DNA from: Exophiala sp. HKRS030
Taxonomy: Eukaryota; Ascomycota; Eurotiomycetes; Chaetothyriales; Herpotrichiellaceae
Assembly: GCA_023897205.1 (NCBI GenBank)
Contig: JAHWDD010000004.1
Location: 3,348,001 to 3,412,000 of the forward strand
Length of the DNA stretch: 64,000 nt
Reading direction: 5' to 3'
The first letter of the stretch is position 1, and the number at the start of each line of letters is the position of its first letter. Shown here in pieces: positions 1-11,911 of this stretch. The notes below the pieces were generated by a model, which worked only from the letters and a program-made list of their open reading frames with translations, was not told where the DNA came from and made no database searches. Both the position numbers and the translations under genes were made by a program.

Positions 1-1093
1 GCTGAAGGACGTGATTCCCACCGGACGAAACGTCGATCAAGTCGACTCCCAATCCCGTCAAGCTCGCGGCCAGTTCGACCGTCTGGTCGGGCGTCCAAGA
101 TCCGGCAAAGTCCGGGTTCTCCTCTAGCCAGTCGGTGGCGGTGACCCTCACAAACAGAGGCATCGTTTCCGGCATGTTTTTGCGGGTCACCTGGACGATC
201 TCTCGAGTGAGGCGGGTACGGTTCTCCAAGGGTTGTCCCCCATACTCGTCGGTACGTTTGTCGTTGACGGCGGGGGAGTGGAAGGAGGAGAGTAAATACC
301 CGTGTGCCGCGTGGACTTCGATCACGTCGAACCCTACCTGGACCGCGCGACGGGTCGCGGCGGCCCAACCCTCCTTGAGTTCTTCCATCTCGGCCTTGCC
401 CATACAAATCGGTTTGGCCATGGTGTCGGTGAACGCAACGTCCGAAGGACCCCAGACGTCGGAAGGCCAACCACCGACGTTTTCCGTCGCCAGGGAGGCG
501 CCCGCCAACCACGGCGCCACGGTGCTGGCTTTCCGCCCGGCGTGGGACAGTTGAATTCCAATCTTTTGACCCTGAGAGTGGGCGAAATCGACAATCATCT
601 TTAGAGGTTCCATCTGGGAGTCTTGCCAGAGACCCGAATCTTGAGGTGTTATGCGACCGTTGGCCAACACTGCCGTGGCTTCGATCATGGTGAGACCGGG
701 ACCTCGCATCAGAATTCCGCCCAAGTGTGAGAGGTGCCAATGTGTCAGGTGCCCATCTTGAGCAGAGTATTGACACATGGGTGAGACCTGTATATTTTCA
801 AATGAACCAAGAAAAGGAATTAGTTTTGGGTATTGATATATAGAATAGGACAAGAGGAGGAGGAAGGATAGAGTCAGTCAGCCGTGGAAGGATACACTTA
901 CAAAGATTCGATTTTGAAACTCGACATTCCTAATCTTTAGAGGTTCGAACAACTTGGGCACAACAGACACATCATCGTCTTGAGTGGTGTGTGTCTTCGT
1001 ACTCCCCGCCACTGGGTCTTGAGCTGGAGTGAAGTAAGAAAGTCCTTCGACTCCTTTATTGGGAAGGTCTGGTACGAGTGTTGCTTCGGTCAT
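1..1093 (-). CDS. Old Yellow Enzyme family NADH:flavin oxidoreductase (5' part, runs off left edge)
   Basis: FMN-dependent ene-reductase of the YqjM-like (class III) Old Yellow Enzyme group, which reduces activated C=C bonds with NAD(P)H. Exon 1 is 1093-902 and exon 2 runs from 787 off the window. The 114-nt intron has a GTAAGT donor at 901 and an ACAG acceptor at 788. Splicing restores the family motif NRIFVSPMCQYSA, with Cys in the position that tunes the flavin in this class. Further matches are a SHAGRKAS flavin/substrate segment and HAAHGYLLSSF followed by DEYGG and ENR. About 326 residues are visible of the roughly 400 usual, so the C-terminus is missing. The start at 1093 (MTEATL) is preferred over an upstream in-frame ATG at 1129 because it gives a normal N-terminus. 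The natural substrate cannot be read from the sequence. Confidence 0.9.
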
Positions 1094-2733
1094 GATGAGA
1101 TGGAAATAAGTTCGCACGAGGTTTATCAAGCAGTGTGTTGAATCTCCTTTTCCTTTCTCTCTGCGCTTGATCTCATCGTATTTATATGACCAGGTAGTAC
1201 TCCGTACTTACTAACAGTGGGGATTCTTAGTCTCTGTACATCTGGACCGTTTGGTTCCGGAATGGAACCTCATCCACCAGGGGTCTACTTCCACAGCCCG
1301 TAAACGCAGGGGCGTAGGATGGTAGGGCCTCGTACCGTGCATGAGACGATCCACAAATTGCACTTGTAGTATGTATTTCAAATCGAAGCGAGTGCCGCCC
1401 TGTGTATGCAGCCATGCATGTCTAATGATACTTGGAATTCGAGATCGGCAAAATGCAAGCTTAGTAAAGGTTCTTTTTCTGGGAAGAATCGGGCCCAACA
1501 ATCCACGAGATGAATCAATCCATTAGCTTGAGATTCCTCTGAGCGACAATGCATGCCGATTCAAAGAGATTTTCAGGTGGGCATGAGCAGCCGGTGATCA
1601 CTGGTCACTGGTCGGAAGAGTGATGATGGTAAGCTCACTAAACTTGTCCAGGTGTTTGCCTTGTTTTAGTCGGGTGACAGGGTGACGCCTGGAAGATTGA
1701 CTGAGGCGTCGGTAGGTATGTAATCTCTTCGTATGAGTACATTGCACATTCTACAAGTCATGACCCAAGCCTCTAACTTGAGGGAATGTAGATGCATTTA
1801 CTAGTACTCCATATGGAGTATCAACTAGATTATGGGGGGGTTGGTGAAAATTGGCCAATAAGACCTCCGTATCCAGGTACGTAAAGTAGAAAGTGGAGTT
1901 TTACCTTCGCATCAGCTAGCCCCTTATTCTATAGTCACCCTCTTTCCTGTCTACATACACTACTATGACCATAAGTTAACTATGCAAGTGTCGCTGATTC
2001 ATCGCTCCATCCTCAACGCACTGGACACCATCTGACCGTGTACGGGTACTCACTTGGCTTGTTACTGAACAATGACCTGAGTATTCTTTCCCCCTCTTCC
2101 TCTCCTCCATACATCTTTTATTCTCTACACCGACTTTCGTCCCCTCGAGACTATGAGGCAAACCTGAGAAGTTCACCATGACAAGGGAAGCAAACACTGG
2201 AATGATGATTGCGTGATACCGAGAAGCTACCTTACGCTGCCTGCTTGGCAATAATTCAACTTCCGATGGATACAAAAAAAATTCCTCGAGAAGATGGCAG
2301 CAAAGTACCCAGGTCTTTGTCTTTTTCCAAACAAGCTATACAGGAAAATCTGTGCAGACATGAAGCGTTGAAGTAAATGTTGGCTCTCAACCAGCTATTG
2401 GTTACATATATATGTATATGTAGGGTAACCACGCTGACAAGCCCAAGCAGCTCTATGACCAACCCAAACGACGCCTGCTGAATTGTTGCAACAGCGTATA
2501 TCGTAAGCTTTTACATTGCACCTGACGTGCAATGCCACCAGTATATATGTGTAGAAAATGACGTGCAAAGACACCCGAGCTTCACCGTCTGTTGCTGATT
2601 GAAAACATTAATGTGTACCATCGACAAAAGACTCCAGTGTACCAATGCCGGTTTCAAGACAGAAATCGTACAAGTTATCGCTCAAAAGGAAAAAGTATAA
2701 GATCAGAGTTGCGTAAGATATAGGTACACAGCA
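1094..2733. other. Intergenic, 1.6 kb, no gene seen
   Basis: Only short ORFs rich in rare codons occur, none resembling a known family, and no splice-joined reading frame was found. The region lies between the start of the oxidoreductase and the end of the PHD-finger gene. It carries one exact TACTCCGTA motif at 1198-1206 and a perfect 16-bp palindrome at 1805-1820. Confidence 0.6.
1805..1820. repeat. Perfect 16-bp palindrome TACTCCATATGGAGTA
   Basis: The sequence equals its own reverse complement over 16 bases. Its outer half-sites, TACTCC and GGAGTA, are those of the TACGGAGTA motif scattered through the intergenic DNA of this window. Confidence 0.7.
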
Positions 2734-4531
2734 TCACCGGGTACGCTTTGACTTATGCGCTAGAGGGCTGGCCATCTGGAAGGCTGCTGAAGGCCGCAAC
2801 GAGCTCTGGCCTTGACGTATGGGCGTCTGGACACAGAAAGCACACATGTAGACCTGTGGAATCCGCCAGCCATCAATGCCGACGCATGTGGTATGCAGCC
2901 ACTTGTAACATGAGTCACTAAAAGAATGTGTTGTTAGAAAACGGATCTATCATCCAGGCAAAGATCGCCCAGCGGAAGATCAAATGCACTGGCATGACTT
3001 ACCATTGAACCATCGGCACGGAGCCATCGAGCACTGAAGAATTACAAACACATCGTGTACTCATATTACTAGCGAGACTATCCCTGTCCGTGCTTGGCGT
3101 GGCCAGCTCGGGATCAGTGACCGTAGTAGGCGATGCGCCATAGGCTCCATAGTGACTCTGGTGTAAGGGCGGCGAAGAATGCAGCTGTGCCATGGCATTT
3201 AATCCTTGCGACGACATTGAGCGCGAGCGGTCCTCAATAATGGCTCTTAGCGCGTGCTGGGCATTGCCAGGTGGGCGATCTTCCATTAAGATGTCCATTT
3301 CAGCGGTCCCTGGAAGCGGGCGTTTGCGTCTAGCATGCTGACCGCCGTCAGAACTCCTCGTGTTGGAGGCAGAACTATGCCATGAGGACTGCTTGGCGGA
3401 ATTTGTCGAAGCCACAGTAGAGCGGGAGTCGGTCTTTGTATGACTGTAAGACCTGTTGCCTTGATCATATGCATCCCCAGACTCTGGAAAAGCAAAAGAA
3501 TTGCTCTGGCTTCGCAGCATGTGAAAGTCGGTCTCGTCAAAGGATTCAGCCTCGCTTTCAGACAACATGTCTGGGTCCATTCCGGAGTTGCGATCGCTGA
3601 CTATTGTTTTGGCAACACCGTTTTCGTCAATGGCGAGCGACATTGAGGCACGTTTTGCAATCTGACTGGCAGTAAGCGTACGTGGAATAGGGTCGGCCAC
3701 TTGTTTCAGAGGAGATGATCTGCCCGGACGATGTTGCTTCATAGGGTCAGGAGGCGCGGGAGAACGACGCCCGACAAAGGTCGACGATGGTTGAAGCTTC
3801 AAAGATCGATCTCCACGAACTCCGGTATGGGTCAGGCTTCTTTTCAACCCTGGCCTGCTTTCTTTCCTGGGCGAGACCGGACGTTTTAATGCCTCCATGA
3901 CTGATCGAGTGATGGAAGGCTGCTTGACGTCGCTTCTTCGCATACGTTTCAATTCTTGCTCACGCCGAGACTCCTCGAGTTGATGAGCATATGCAGGCCT
4001 TTCCGGGACAGGATTGTGGGCGAAACGATTGTGCATCTGATCGGCGGCACCGAACCTGCGGGCTGGCGAGCTTAAGAACATACTTGGGTTCTCGACCTGT
4101 GGGGGAAGCACTCGAGGCGACGTTGTGAAAGGGGCGGGATACGCAGAAGCCCCGAAATGAGAATAGCTCGACGATCTCTGAAGCATCGGCAAGTCGTAAG
4201 GCTGGTCTTCTGATATAGGAAAAGACGGCTGAGGAGTGTAGCTCGGCACGACTGTCGATGAAGACGCAAACGACGTGCTCATGGTCACAGGGCTGAATTG
4301 AAAATGATCCTGGTACTGCTGAGGTAGGCTTGATTCGTCAAAGCCAATGCTGGCAGGGTCCCAGAACAGTCTCTGGTTGGGGTATGCTGGTGCCGTAGCT
4401 GGTCCCGAGAATTGATGGGCATACATCTCCGGCGAGACCTGAAGACTCGGGAATAGACTGGGAGACTGCTGCATGACTCTGCTCGGTGTTTCTGGCGGGC
4501 CCATGAGGGGCCGCTGGTTTGAGCCCATCAT
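2734..4531 (-). CDS. PHD-finger protein with long disordered N-terminus
   Basis: Probably a nuclear chromatin reader. Exon 1 is 4531-3003 and exon 2 is 2917-2734, joined across an intron with a GTAAGT donor at 3002 and a TTTAG acceptor, giving 570 aa. The splice completes a C4HC3 PHD finger: Cys494, Cys496, Cys510, Cys513, His518, Cys521, Cys535 and Cys538, within CDSCYKWLHTTCVGI. The remaining 490 residues are Ser/Pro/Gln-rich and mostly disordered. They include basic, NLS-like stretches (RRKRPLP, LKRSLTH) and a short conserved-looking segment around residue 300 (SLAIDENGVAKTIV). Without the second exon the protein would lose most of the finger. I do not recognise a characterised orthologue. 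PHD fingers of this type bind histone H3 tails, but that specificity is inferred from the family. Confidence 0.82.
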
Positions 4532-6879
4532 GTATATTCTGTCGGGTCCTTTGGCCAGGACAAGTCAACATAGAACTCTTAGCAGCAGCGAGCCGGCAAG
4601 AGATGCTGCAGCCCCCGCGGACCGTTGCCCCTGTCCGAAGGATGCCTCTGTCGAGCCGTATATTTGGTACAGTCCAGAATAGACAATCGATGCATGGAAT
4701 CTGGATTCGTTGTAGATGTAATTTAGTTTTTTGAGTCTTGTGTTCTAGTTCAGGACAAAGTGTCACCACAAGCACCTCCCACGCTCTTGCCTTCCCAATG
4801 TATGAATGCCCTCCTCTTCTTGTTTGGATGTTCGGTTCGAAGGGGTCGACGTGGTGTGCCGTGAGGAAAAATGAAATTCGTCTCTGTCGTTTCGATCTCG
4901 AATCACGCCTGCACTCGTTCAATGCCTCGCCTGCACTGATGATCCTCTGGGACTCGTCAGCATAGTGCCACCGGTAGACATAGCAACAAAATAATTTTTA
5001 CGTCTGGGAGTTCTTTGCGAATATTGAAGCAGGATCCACTATACCTGTCCCACTAGAGAAGTGACAGCATCCAATTCCACCAGCGTACGCTCCGACCAGG
5101 AAAGTCGATGCTCTTCGGTACCAGTACAAGAAGGAAGGTTGACTTCGCTTGCGTTGGACACTCGGTGGTGTGTCTATGGGCACAGCCAATCCTCGAGTTG
5201 TCCTGTGTCTTGAAAGCCGGTACGAGCGAGGTCTGTTCTCCCGCAGTGGAATGCTGCAGGGTGACAACAATGCTTTGCTGTCAGAAAGAACCAGAGAGAG
5301 TCCGTCCTCCTAGCTTTCAACGACCCTGTCTCCTTGATACATGTGCAGTCATTTTGCCGGCCAAGACCATGACTGAAGTGCCTAGGCAGGATCGAGACGG
5401 GAATCTGCACAATTGTAGGGGAAAAGTTAAGTGGTCGCATGGGTAGCCTGAGTTTCTGACATGGTACCCGAGACGGCTACAAGGGACAGGCATCAAGTAG
5501 GGTTCGATAGGGCCTCGCGGTGGAGGTGGTTTTACGAAAGAAAGGCGGCACCTTGCCGGGGTGAGCGACCCTCGCTACAGAGGCATGGAATGATGGCATC
5601 GCAGTTATTGGGCACGCGAGGAGGAAGAAGCAGGCAGCAAGTGGTTCAGTTTGGTGGAGTTGAACAGACTTCCGAGGCATCAGCCTCCTCAACAAGCCTG
5701 CACCTGAGTAGGACCCTAGTGAGGAATTGTATTCGTGGATTCCCAGGTACAAGCTGTAGCTTACGGAATAGTACGAGGGTGTCTCTCCCTGTGCCTGAAA
5801 GTGAAGCTCCTACTAGTGGCCTAGCGACGTTGGGAGACACGTAGTAGTCGACATGTCAGGCACAAGCCCAGCGCAGGCACAGGCGCAGGCACAAGCGCAG
5901 GCACAAAGCAACAAGCTGTCAATGAGGTCGCCAACAACCGTCTTCTCCGCCTTTGCAAGACATGGTCGAACTCTCGCTCGCCAGAAATCTCCCAGCTTCC
6001 TATCCCGGCCGACTCGTCCTAATCCATCCTTCGCTCGCCCTGAATAGCTTTATCTTTAATTTCCACGTTGTGGGGAGCTCAGGGTAAGCCGATCCCAGAC
6101 AATCGATATGCCTATCACTCCCCAAGTCGTCGGTCCCCTAAGAGATCTATGTATCTGTACAAGAAAATCGGGGTCTTTCCACCTCGATGCTTTGTCGATG
6201 CTCCTTATCAGCTCTATCACCAGGCCGACATGCTTGGGGGCACATGAGAAAGAGACGAGGATGTCCTACTCCTAATCACGCCATGAAAACTCGGGATTGT
6301 GTCGGAAGACGGCATCAGACGGCACACTGTTCTTCACATGAAACTTTTCCATGCCGAATGCGAACTCGCCTCCAAGATTGGCGAGTCAAGATCCACCACC
6401 ATACTACATCAAAAGGCCCATGGATTGTCCAAGAGTCGTTGTGGCTTGCTTTGACTGGGGTCAGTGAGGAGGAAGTTGTTTTCCCGAGCCTTGACAACTG
6501 CACCTTCGATACTAGTTGGACTCAGCACTCTCCACATTCCCTCTGACGGTGGATGGTCTTGGTCGAGCTCTCGTCTGGCAAGGACGGCACCTGCGGACCC
6601 CATCCCTCGTGCAGGTCGAATTCGATCTAATCGGACGATTAGCCAGCTTATGGCTGTTTCGAAGATTCAAAGCGGCCTCCATCTCGTATATTATCAGTAT
6701 GTGATGACGGGCGGGTAGGGGGTTGGACTTTCGAGACTTGATGCTAATGAACAATGAATGAACTCCGAGACACAATCCTTTTTGACATATCGGATCGGCT
6801 CTTTGAGTTCTGGTCTATGTTGCCATGCCATCAACTATTGTGCTCGTACTCGTATCACGTACTCGTAGAGCTTTGGTCA
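4532..6879. other. Intergenic, 2.3 kb, no supported gene
   Basis: This lies upstream of the PHD-finger gene and downstream of UBX2. Several ORFs of 60-130 codons exist on both strands, but none has recognisable domains or a consistent splice extension. A tandem 12-bp repeat sits at 5871-5906. The part nearest 4532 is probably the promoter and leader of the PHD-finger gene. Confidence 0.55.
5871..5906. repeat. Three tandem copies of a 12-bp unit
   Basis: The unit is GCGCAGGCACAR, repeated three times without gaps. In one frame it encodes Ala-Gln repeats in a 64-codon ORF that I do not regard as a gene. Confidence 0.75.
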
Positions 6880-8403
6880 TTAGTCATCCCCCTCTTCACC
6901 ATCTTCATCTATCGGTTCGACAATTAAGTTGGCGCCCCGGCCAACACGCTCCCCAATGGATCCTCCGTCATCCAATTCATATACTGTCCTAGGCATGGGC
7001 GAGACCAACCGGAAGGAATATATGTGGTCATAATGCTCTGGCTCGTCAACGTAGCCCTGGACTTCTCCGGATTCTCTGCTCTTGACGATGTCATAACAAT
7101 CCACAAAAGCATAGAGTTCATCAAGATCAGCGTCGGCACGAAACTTGCGAATTACTCGTTCACCAGATGGCATACGTATACTGACTCTTATGGCGTCTTT
7201 GGTCTCGACACCAGGCTCGCCTGGCAATGATTGGGCGCGCCACTGCTTCCACTGGGCAACTTTTTCTCTTCTTTCTTCGATAAGTCTCTGTTGTTCTTGT
7301 GCCTCTCGCTCAGCTCGAGCTGCCGCTTCTTCTTGTTCTCGTCTCAGACGTGCTCTCTCACGATCCTGGGCAAGTGAACGTTCGTATGCAGAGTCCTGCT
7401 CCTGTCGTAGACTACGTGAAGCTGCTTGCTCAGCCCGCTGAGCACGAGTGGCCCCAAGCTGCGCCTGATGGGTGGTTAAAGCCGTTCCTAGTTTGGCAAC
7501 AAGTTCGGAAGCAGGCATCGGCCCAGCTGCTCGCATAACCACAGTCATGGCAGATGAACCAGACTCTGTAGTCTGACAGATCAAGGCGGCAAAGGGGAAT
7601 TTTGTACACTGGAGATTTGCAGACACCTGGTATGCTTCCGAGTCACGGACGTTTCCACCCCAAAGGACAAGTTCATTCTTATGAGAATCCAGGAACGATT
7701 TCAGTTGGTTTGACATCAAAGTCTCCTGCACCCAGTTGTGGTTCTCGTCGTGACTAGGTGAAAGCAGAACCACAAGTAAAAACTTCAAATCCTTTTTTGT
7801 GTTGTCGAGGGTCAAGTTGAAGCCTGACTCTTGAAATGGGAGGCTGTTCTCCCCATACTCTTCGCTGAATTCACGAATGAACCGTCTGGCGTTTTCGGCC
7901 GGAGGCAGGGCTCTTCGGACTGGTCGGGATTGCTGTTGGAGCAGACGATTGAATATGCGCGAAAGAAAGGTAGGCATTAGGTAGCCCAAGGGTGAGAATA
8001 ATGTGGTAAAAACTCGGTAGATTATGTTGACTGGCGTAAAGATTATCGAGAACAACAACGACGGACGGTACTGCGTTTCGACGGCCGCACTAGTGTCGAC
8101 TCTCTGAACCACATCTTCCGGGTTCTGTCGCGAGACAAGAGGTCTAGTCGCGGAGAGCAGGGACTCGTATTGCAGGTTCGAAGTTTGTCGAGCGGAAGTA
8201 GCAGGAAGGGCAGCCTGTGCTTCGGCTACCGGATCGACCGCTGGTTCTCCATCGAAGAAGCGAGCGATAGCTATCTGTACATTCCACTCGCACCTCTGCA
8301 GAAGCGATATCGCGGCTAAAGGGTCTTGATCTGTCACGGATGTGTATGTTTGTAAAGCTTCCTGCTGTGCCGGATCCAGCTGCGAGATATCTGGGGCCGA
8401 CAT
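6880..8403 (-). CDS. UBX2: UBX-domain ER membrane adaptor for Cdc48 (Ubx2/FAF2 type)
   Basis: Recruits the Cdc48/p97 ATPase to ubiquitylated ER membrane and lipid-droplet proteins (ERAD). It is a single exon of 507 aa. Domain order matches the FAF2/Ubx2 family. An N-terminal UBA domain (about 5-50) contains the typical ALQTYTSVTDQDPLAAISLL and WNVQIAIARFFDG segments. A hydrophobic membrane hairpin lies around 115-150. A UAS thioredoxin-like domain (about 180-330) is followed by a charged coiled coil of Arg/Glu/Gln (about 330-400). The C-terminal UBX domain (about 415-495) carries SPMPR in the cis-Pro loop that touches Cdc48. The gene diverges from PAN3 across 680 bp. Confidence 0.93.
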   Translation of the reverse strand: MSAPDISQLDPAQQEALQTYTSVTDQDPLAAISLLQRCEWNVQIAIARFFDGEPAVDPVAEAQAALPATSARQTSNLQYESLLSATRPLVSRQNPEDVVQRVDTSAAVETQYRPSLLFSIIFTPVNIIYRVFTTLFSPLGYLMPTFLSRIFNRLLQQQSRPVRRALPPAENARRFIREFSEEYGENSLPFQESGFNLTLDNTKKDLKFLLVVLLSPSHDENHNWVQETLMSNQLKSFLDSHKNELVLWGGNVRDSEAYQVSANLQCTKFPFAALICQTTESGSSAMTVVMRAAGPMPASELVAKLGTALTTHQAQLGATRAQRAEQAASRSLRQEQDSAYERSLAQDRERARLRREQEEAAARAEREAQEQQRLIEERREKVAQWKQWRAQSLPGEPGVETKDAIRVSIRMPSGERVIRKFRADADLDELYAFVDCYDIVKSRESGEVQGYVDEPEHYDHIYSFRLVSPMPRTVYELDDGGSIGERVGRGANLIVEPIDEDGEEGDD

Positions 8404-9083
8404 TTCGAGGCAGGGTTTGGAATGCCGTCGAGAGAAACGAGGAAGGAAAGTGTGTTATTGGGTTGACATGTCGCCAAACGAACTTTGGGCAAGCGAACCA
8501 AAGAAATTCTGGAACTGAAAGAAGTAGAAGTTGAATCAGTGTTGAATTGAAACAAATGGACCGATCCACACTGCGACGTCAGTCTCATCAAGTCTACCAG
8601 ATACAGGTGGACGCGAGGCACGCGGAAGATGGTAAATAGTGTGCAGGATGGTGACTATTATTGTGTGCTTGAGACTGCGCCATCGACGTGGACCCTTCTC
8701 CTTCCCCATTATTGCCATCGTATCCTCATCCGTACAGTATTCCGTGTCCCACCAATCTTATATCATCTCTTGGATTTGACCTGCAACATATGTGTTGAAT
8801 TTGCCAACGGCGGTCACTGCTCGGTTCTACCTCTACAACGGTCTGGTCGGCAGCGTTACCATATTCTTTCAACCTTTTCTTTTGGATATTCATCAATCGC
8901 CCCAGCATATGCATTCCCTCGCTTGTTATCATTCATTGACTTCGACCCCCGACTCGACCTAATCATCCCCAGATCCTCCTCACTCCCCCCGTGTACGATG
9001 CATTAATGCATATCCGAAGCGATAGGCCTGCTCGGAAGCTGATGGGGCTTGGTGCCATGTGTGAAAACTCTTGCTGAACGATT
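8404..9083. promoter_or_regulatory. Divergent UBX2-PAN3 intergenic region
   Basis: These 680 bp hold both promoters, because the flanking genes start at 8403 (minus) and 9084 (plus). The strand near 8700-9000 is pyrimidine-rich, as in many fungal leaders. No specific operator could be assigned. Confidence 0.5.
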
Positions 9084-11474
9084 ATGGCTACTGCACTCAA
9101 GAACAATGTCGAAGATACAAAGCAGGCCGCTTTGTCTCCTCGGCTCAAGGGTCGAGGTATGCTGAAACCACCTGCTTTGCTGCGAGACCAGCCATTAGCC
9201 AAGAGAGATAGGACTGGTGCTGATACATGGGATGTGGTAGAAAATGCAAAAGATACACTGTGTCGGAATGTTACCATCTATGGCAAGTGCCGCTACGAAG
9301 ACAAAGGTGGGACAAGGCGTAGTGTATATCTATCTGGGGGCTTCCCTGCTCACTTTGTGTAGGATGCGCTTTCAGTCATAACATAGACAAGCATGTGGTG
9401 GACAGTGGACACAATGAGAGGTGCATCTGCCTTTGCCAAATCGCAGTTTGAATGCTAACACTCCGGCACAGCCAACCGAAGAAGACCTTAAACGTTGAAT
9501 CACCCAGCTTTACACCGTCATTCTTGTCGCCAAATGGTACCAGTGCAAGCGTTAAGAAAGCTCCTGGGATATCACCAAAGGCGGCAAGCGCTGCTCCATT
9601 CATGCCGAAAGCCATCATTTCCCGTGAGCGCTTCAAGATACCCTTCCTCTTTGTAACCCGCCAGGGATTAACATGCGATGCCAGGATCCTCCAATGCTAC
9701 TCCTTTGCGTCAAGAAGCAAGGACTCCTGACTGGGCGGTGGCTCAAGTCCAAGAATTTATACCCCGTGCCACTCCAGATCAACATATGGTAAGCTCCCGC
9801 TCTCCTTCCCAGTTGTATATAAATACAATACTCATTCTCACCTTAGGCAAACGAAAATGAGATTTCTGTCACCCAAGCATTTGAATCCTTTCAACCTGCA
9901 AATGCATCTAATCCCTATCTTGATCATAGCATAAACGGCGCCGCTTTCTATTCCGGGGCCCCTGAATTTCAGCAACCGGTAAGCCATATGACTAGCAGAT
10001 AAGGCACAGCATAACTCATACCTCGTACCACCAGGTACAATATCACCAATATGCGCCTATTGGCCCATTCAGCGCAAATCTTGCGCCATATCAACGTACT
10101 GTACACGATCTATTTATTCCTAACGATCTACGGGAGGAGATCCAAAAGAAAGCCGCTGCAACTCTTCAAACGATGCCCGGTACGAACGATGTCATGATTT
10201 CAGCATTGCAGGACTGACACCATCTAGGTTCAACACTACCGAGTCAGATTGAAAACTATCATTCCTTGGTACCTCTTGATGCCACCCACAAAAGCTCCTC
10301 CGTCCTTGGAAACTATAACTCCTGGATCTATAAGGCCCAGTCGAATGCAAACGGCCACTTTTTCGTCCTGAGAAGGATAGAAGGTAGAGACTGAACATAA
10401 TTCTGATTGGTAAAAGGCTAACATGTTGTAGGCTTCCGCTTGACCAATGAAATGGCCATTCGAGCTGGTCAGACATGGAAAAGTGTGATCAGTCCCAATA
10501 TTGTACGGACTATCGATGTTTTTACCAATCGCGGTTTCGGCGACAGCTCTCTCTTTTTTGCAATGGATTATCATCCCCTCGCCAAAACGTTGCTGGAGTA
10601 TCATCATATAGGTCCACCCGGCCCAAACTGGACGCGGTCAACACGGACCAACAAAGATCAAGTCTCAGAACCGGTCATGTGGAGTTACATTGTTCAGATC
10701 GCATCGGCCCTGAAGACCATTCATGCAAGCGATCTGGCAGCTCGTGTGCTCGACCCAAGCAAAGTTTTGGTCACGGGCAAGAACCGAATTCGACTCAACG
10801 GCTGTGGTATCTTGGATGTGGTGCAGTACGATGGTGGCACCTTACCCATTGCACAATTGCAGAGGCAAGACCTTGTCAACTTTGGCATCTTGGTCCTTTC
10901 GCTCGGGTCCGGATTTCCTGATGCAGGCGCGAATTTTGTGCGTAGTATGGACAATTTCAAACGCTTCTACAAAGCAGATCTGCAAAATGCCGTCGTTTGG
11001 CTCTACTCGGCAGTTCAGAATCAGGAGAAGACGATTGACCATTTTCTCACACTCATCTCCAGCCAAATGGTGAAAGCTTTCAATGCTTCTCTCCATAGCG
11101 ATGACGCATTATATTCAGAGCTATCGCGGGAGGTTGAAAATGCACGACTGGTGCGACTTGTGACCAAATTAAATTTCATCAACGAACGACCTGAATTCGA
11201 GCACGACCGTGCCTGGTCAGAAAACGGAGAACGGTATTTTCTGAAGTTGTTCCGGGATTATGTCTTTCATCAGGTGGATGGGCAAGGCCGGCCCGTAGTC
11301 GACCTCGGACATGTCTTGACCTGCCTGAACAAACTTGATGCAGGCACAGAAGAAAAGATTACTCTCATTAGTCGTGATGAGCAGAGTTGTTTTGTGGTTA
11401 CGTACCGTGAGGTGAAGAAAGGAATCGAATCAGCATTCCAAGACTTGGTGAAAAGAGGAGGCCCAATGCGATAA
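9084..11474 (+). CDS. PAN3: PAN2-PAN3 deadenylase regulatory subunit Pan3
   Basis: Pan3 is the pseudokinase subunit that brings the Pan2 poly(A) nuclease to poly(A)-binding protein and so starts mRNA deadenylation in the cytoplasm. I reconstruct eight exons: 9084-9306, 9363-9420, 9472-9623, 9685-9788, 9847-9978, 10035-10179, 10228-10383 and 10432-11474. All phases agree and give 670 aa. The first junction completes an N-terminal CCCH zinc finger (Cys60, Cys69, Cys76, His80). Exons 3-6 encode a Pro/Ser-rich linker with the PAM2-type region. Exons 7-8 carry the pseudokinase, recognisable from YKAQSN, FVLRRIEGFRLTNE and the degenerate catalytic region, then the coiled coil and C-terminal knob. 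Donor 2 (GTGCAT) is the least canonical. The gene is convergent with LSM7. Confidence 0.95.
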
Positions 11475-11911
11475 ATGTGTGGTCGGGTACATTTGAAACG
11501 CAGGAAACACCAATGAGCAGGAAACCATCAGTGCGACTTGTCATGACAAGAAATGATCTGATATTTGCTAGTTTGGTTGAAGTATGCCGAACGACTACTG
11601 TTTACAAGGATTCAGGCCATTGAGAAGTGCAGGTTTGACCCAATTGAATATTGCGCCCAGATAGATGAGGACAACCAAAAAAAAATCGTAATCTCCCTTG
11701 CACGCAGATTCCAATTTCAACCAAGCCAGTTATGATACAACGCTGAATTGTCGAAAATCGTCCTGACCAATGCTCGCTTGCCCGTCGATCTAGTATTAAA
11801 GACGAACTTTTCCTGTTGCTCAACCATTGAAATTTCGTCGCGTGCGTGAGTCTTATGTTTGGCGCAGTCTGGTAGCCAGTTGAAACCCATGGTGGCGGAT
11901 GGTGACAAGTT
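11475..11911. other. Convergent 3' region between PAN3 and LSM7
   Basis: This 437 bp stretch holds the 3' ends of both genes. The ORFs here read through the LSM7 tail in other frames. No further gene is seen. Confidence 0.6.

Noticed and set aside
5853..6047. 64-codon ORF with Ala-Gln repeats
   Set aside because: It is the translation of a tandem 12-bp DNA repeat followed by nondescript sequence.
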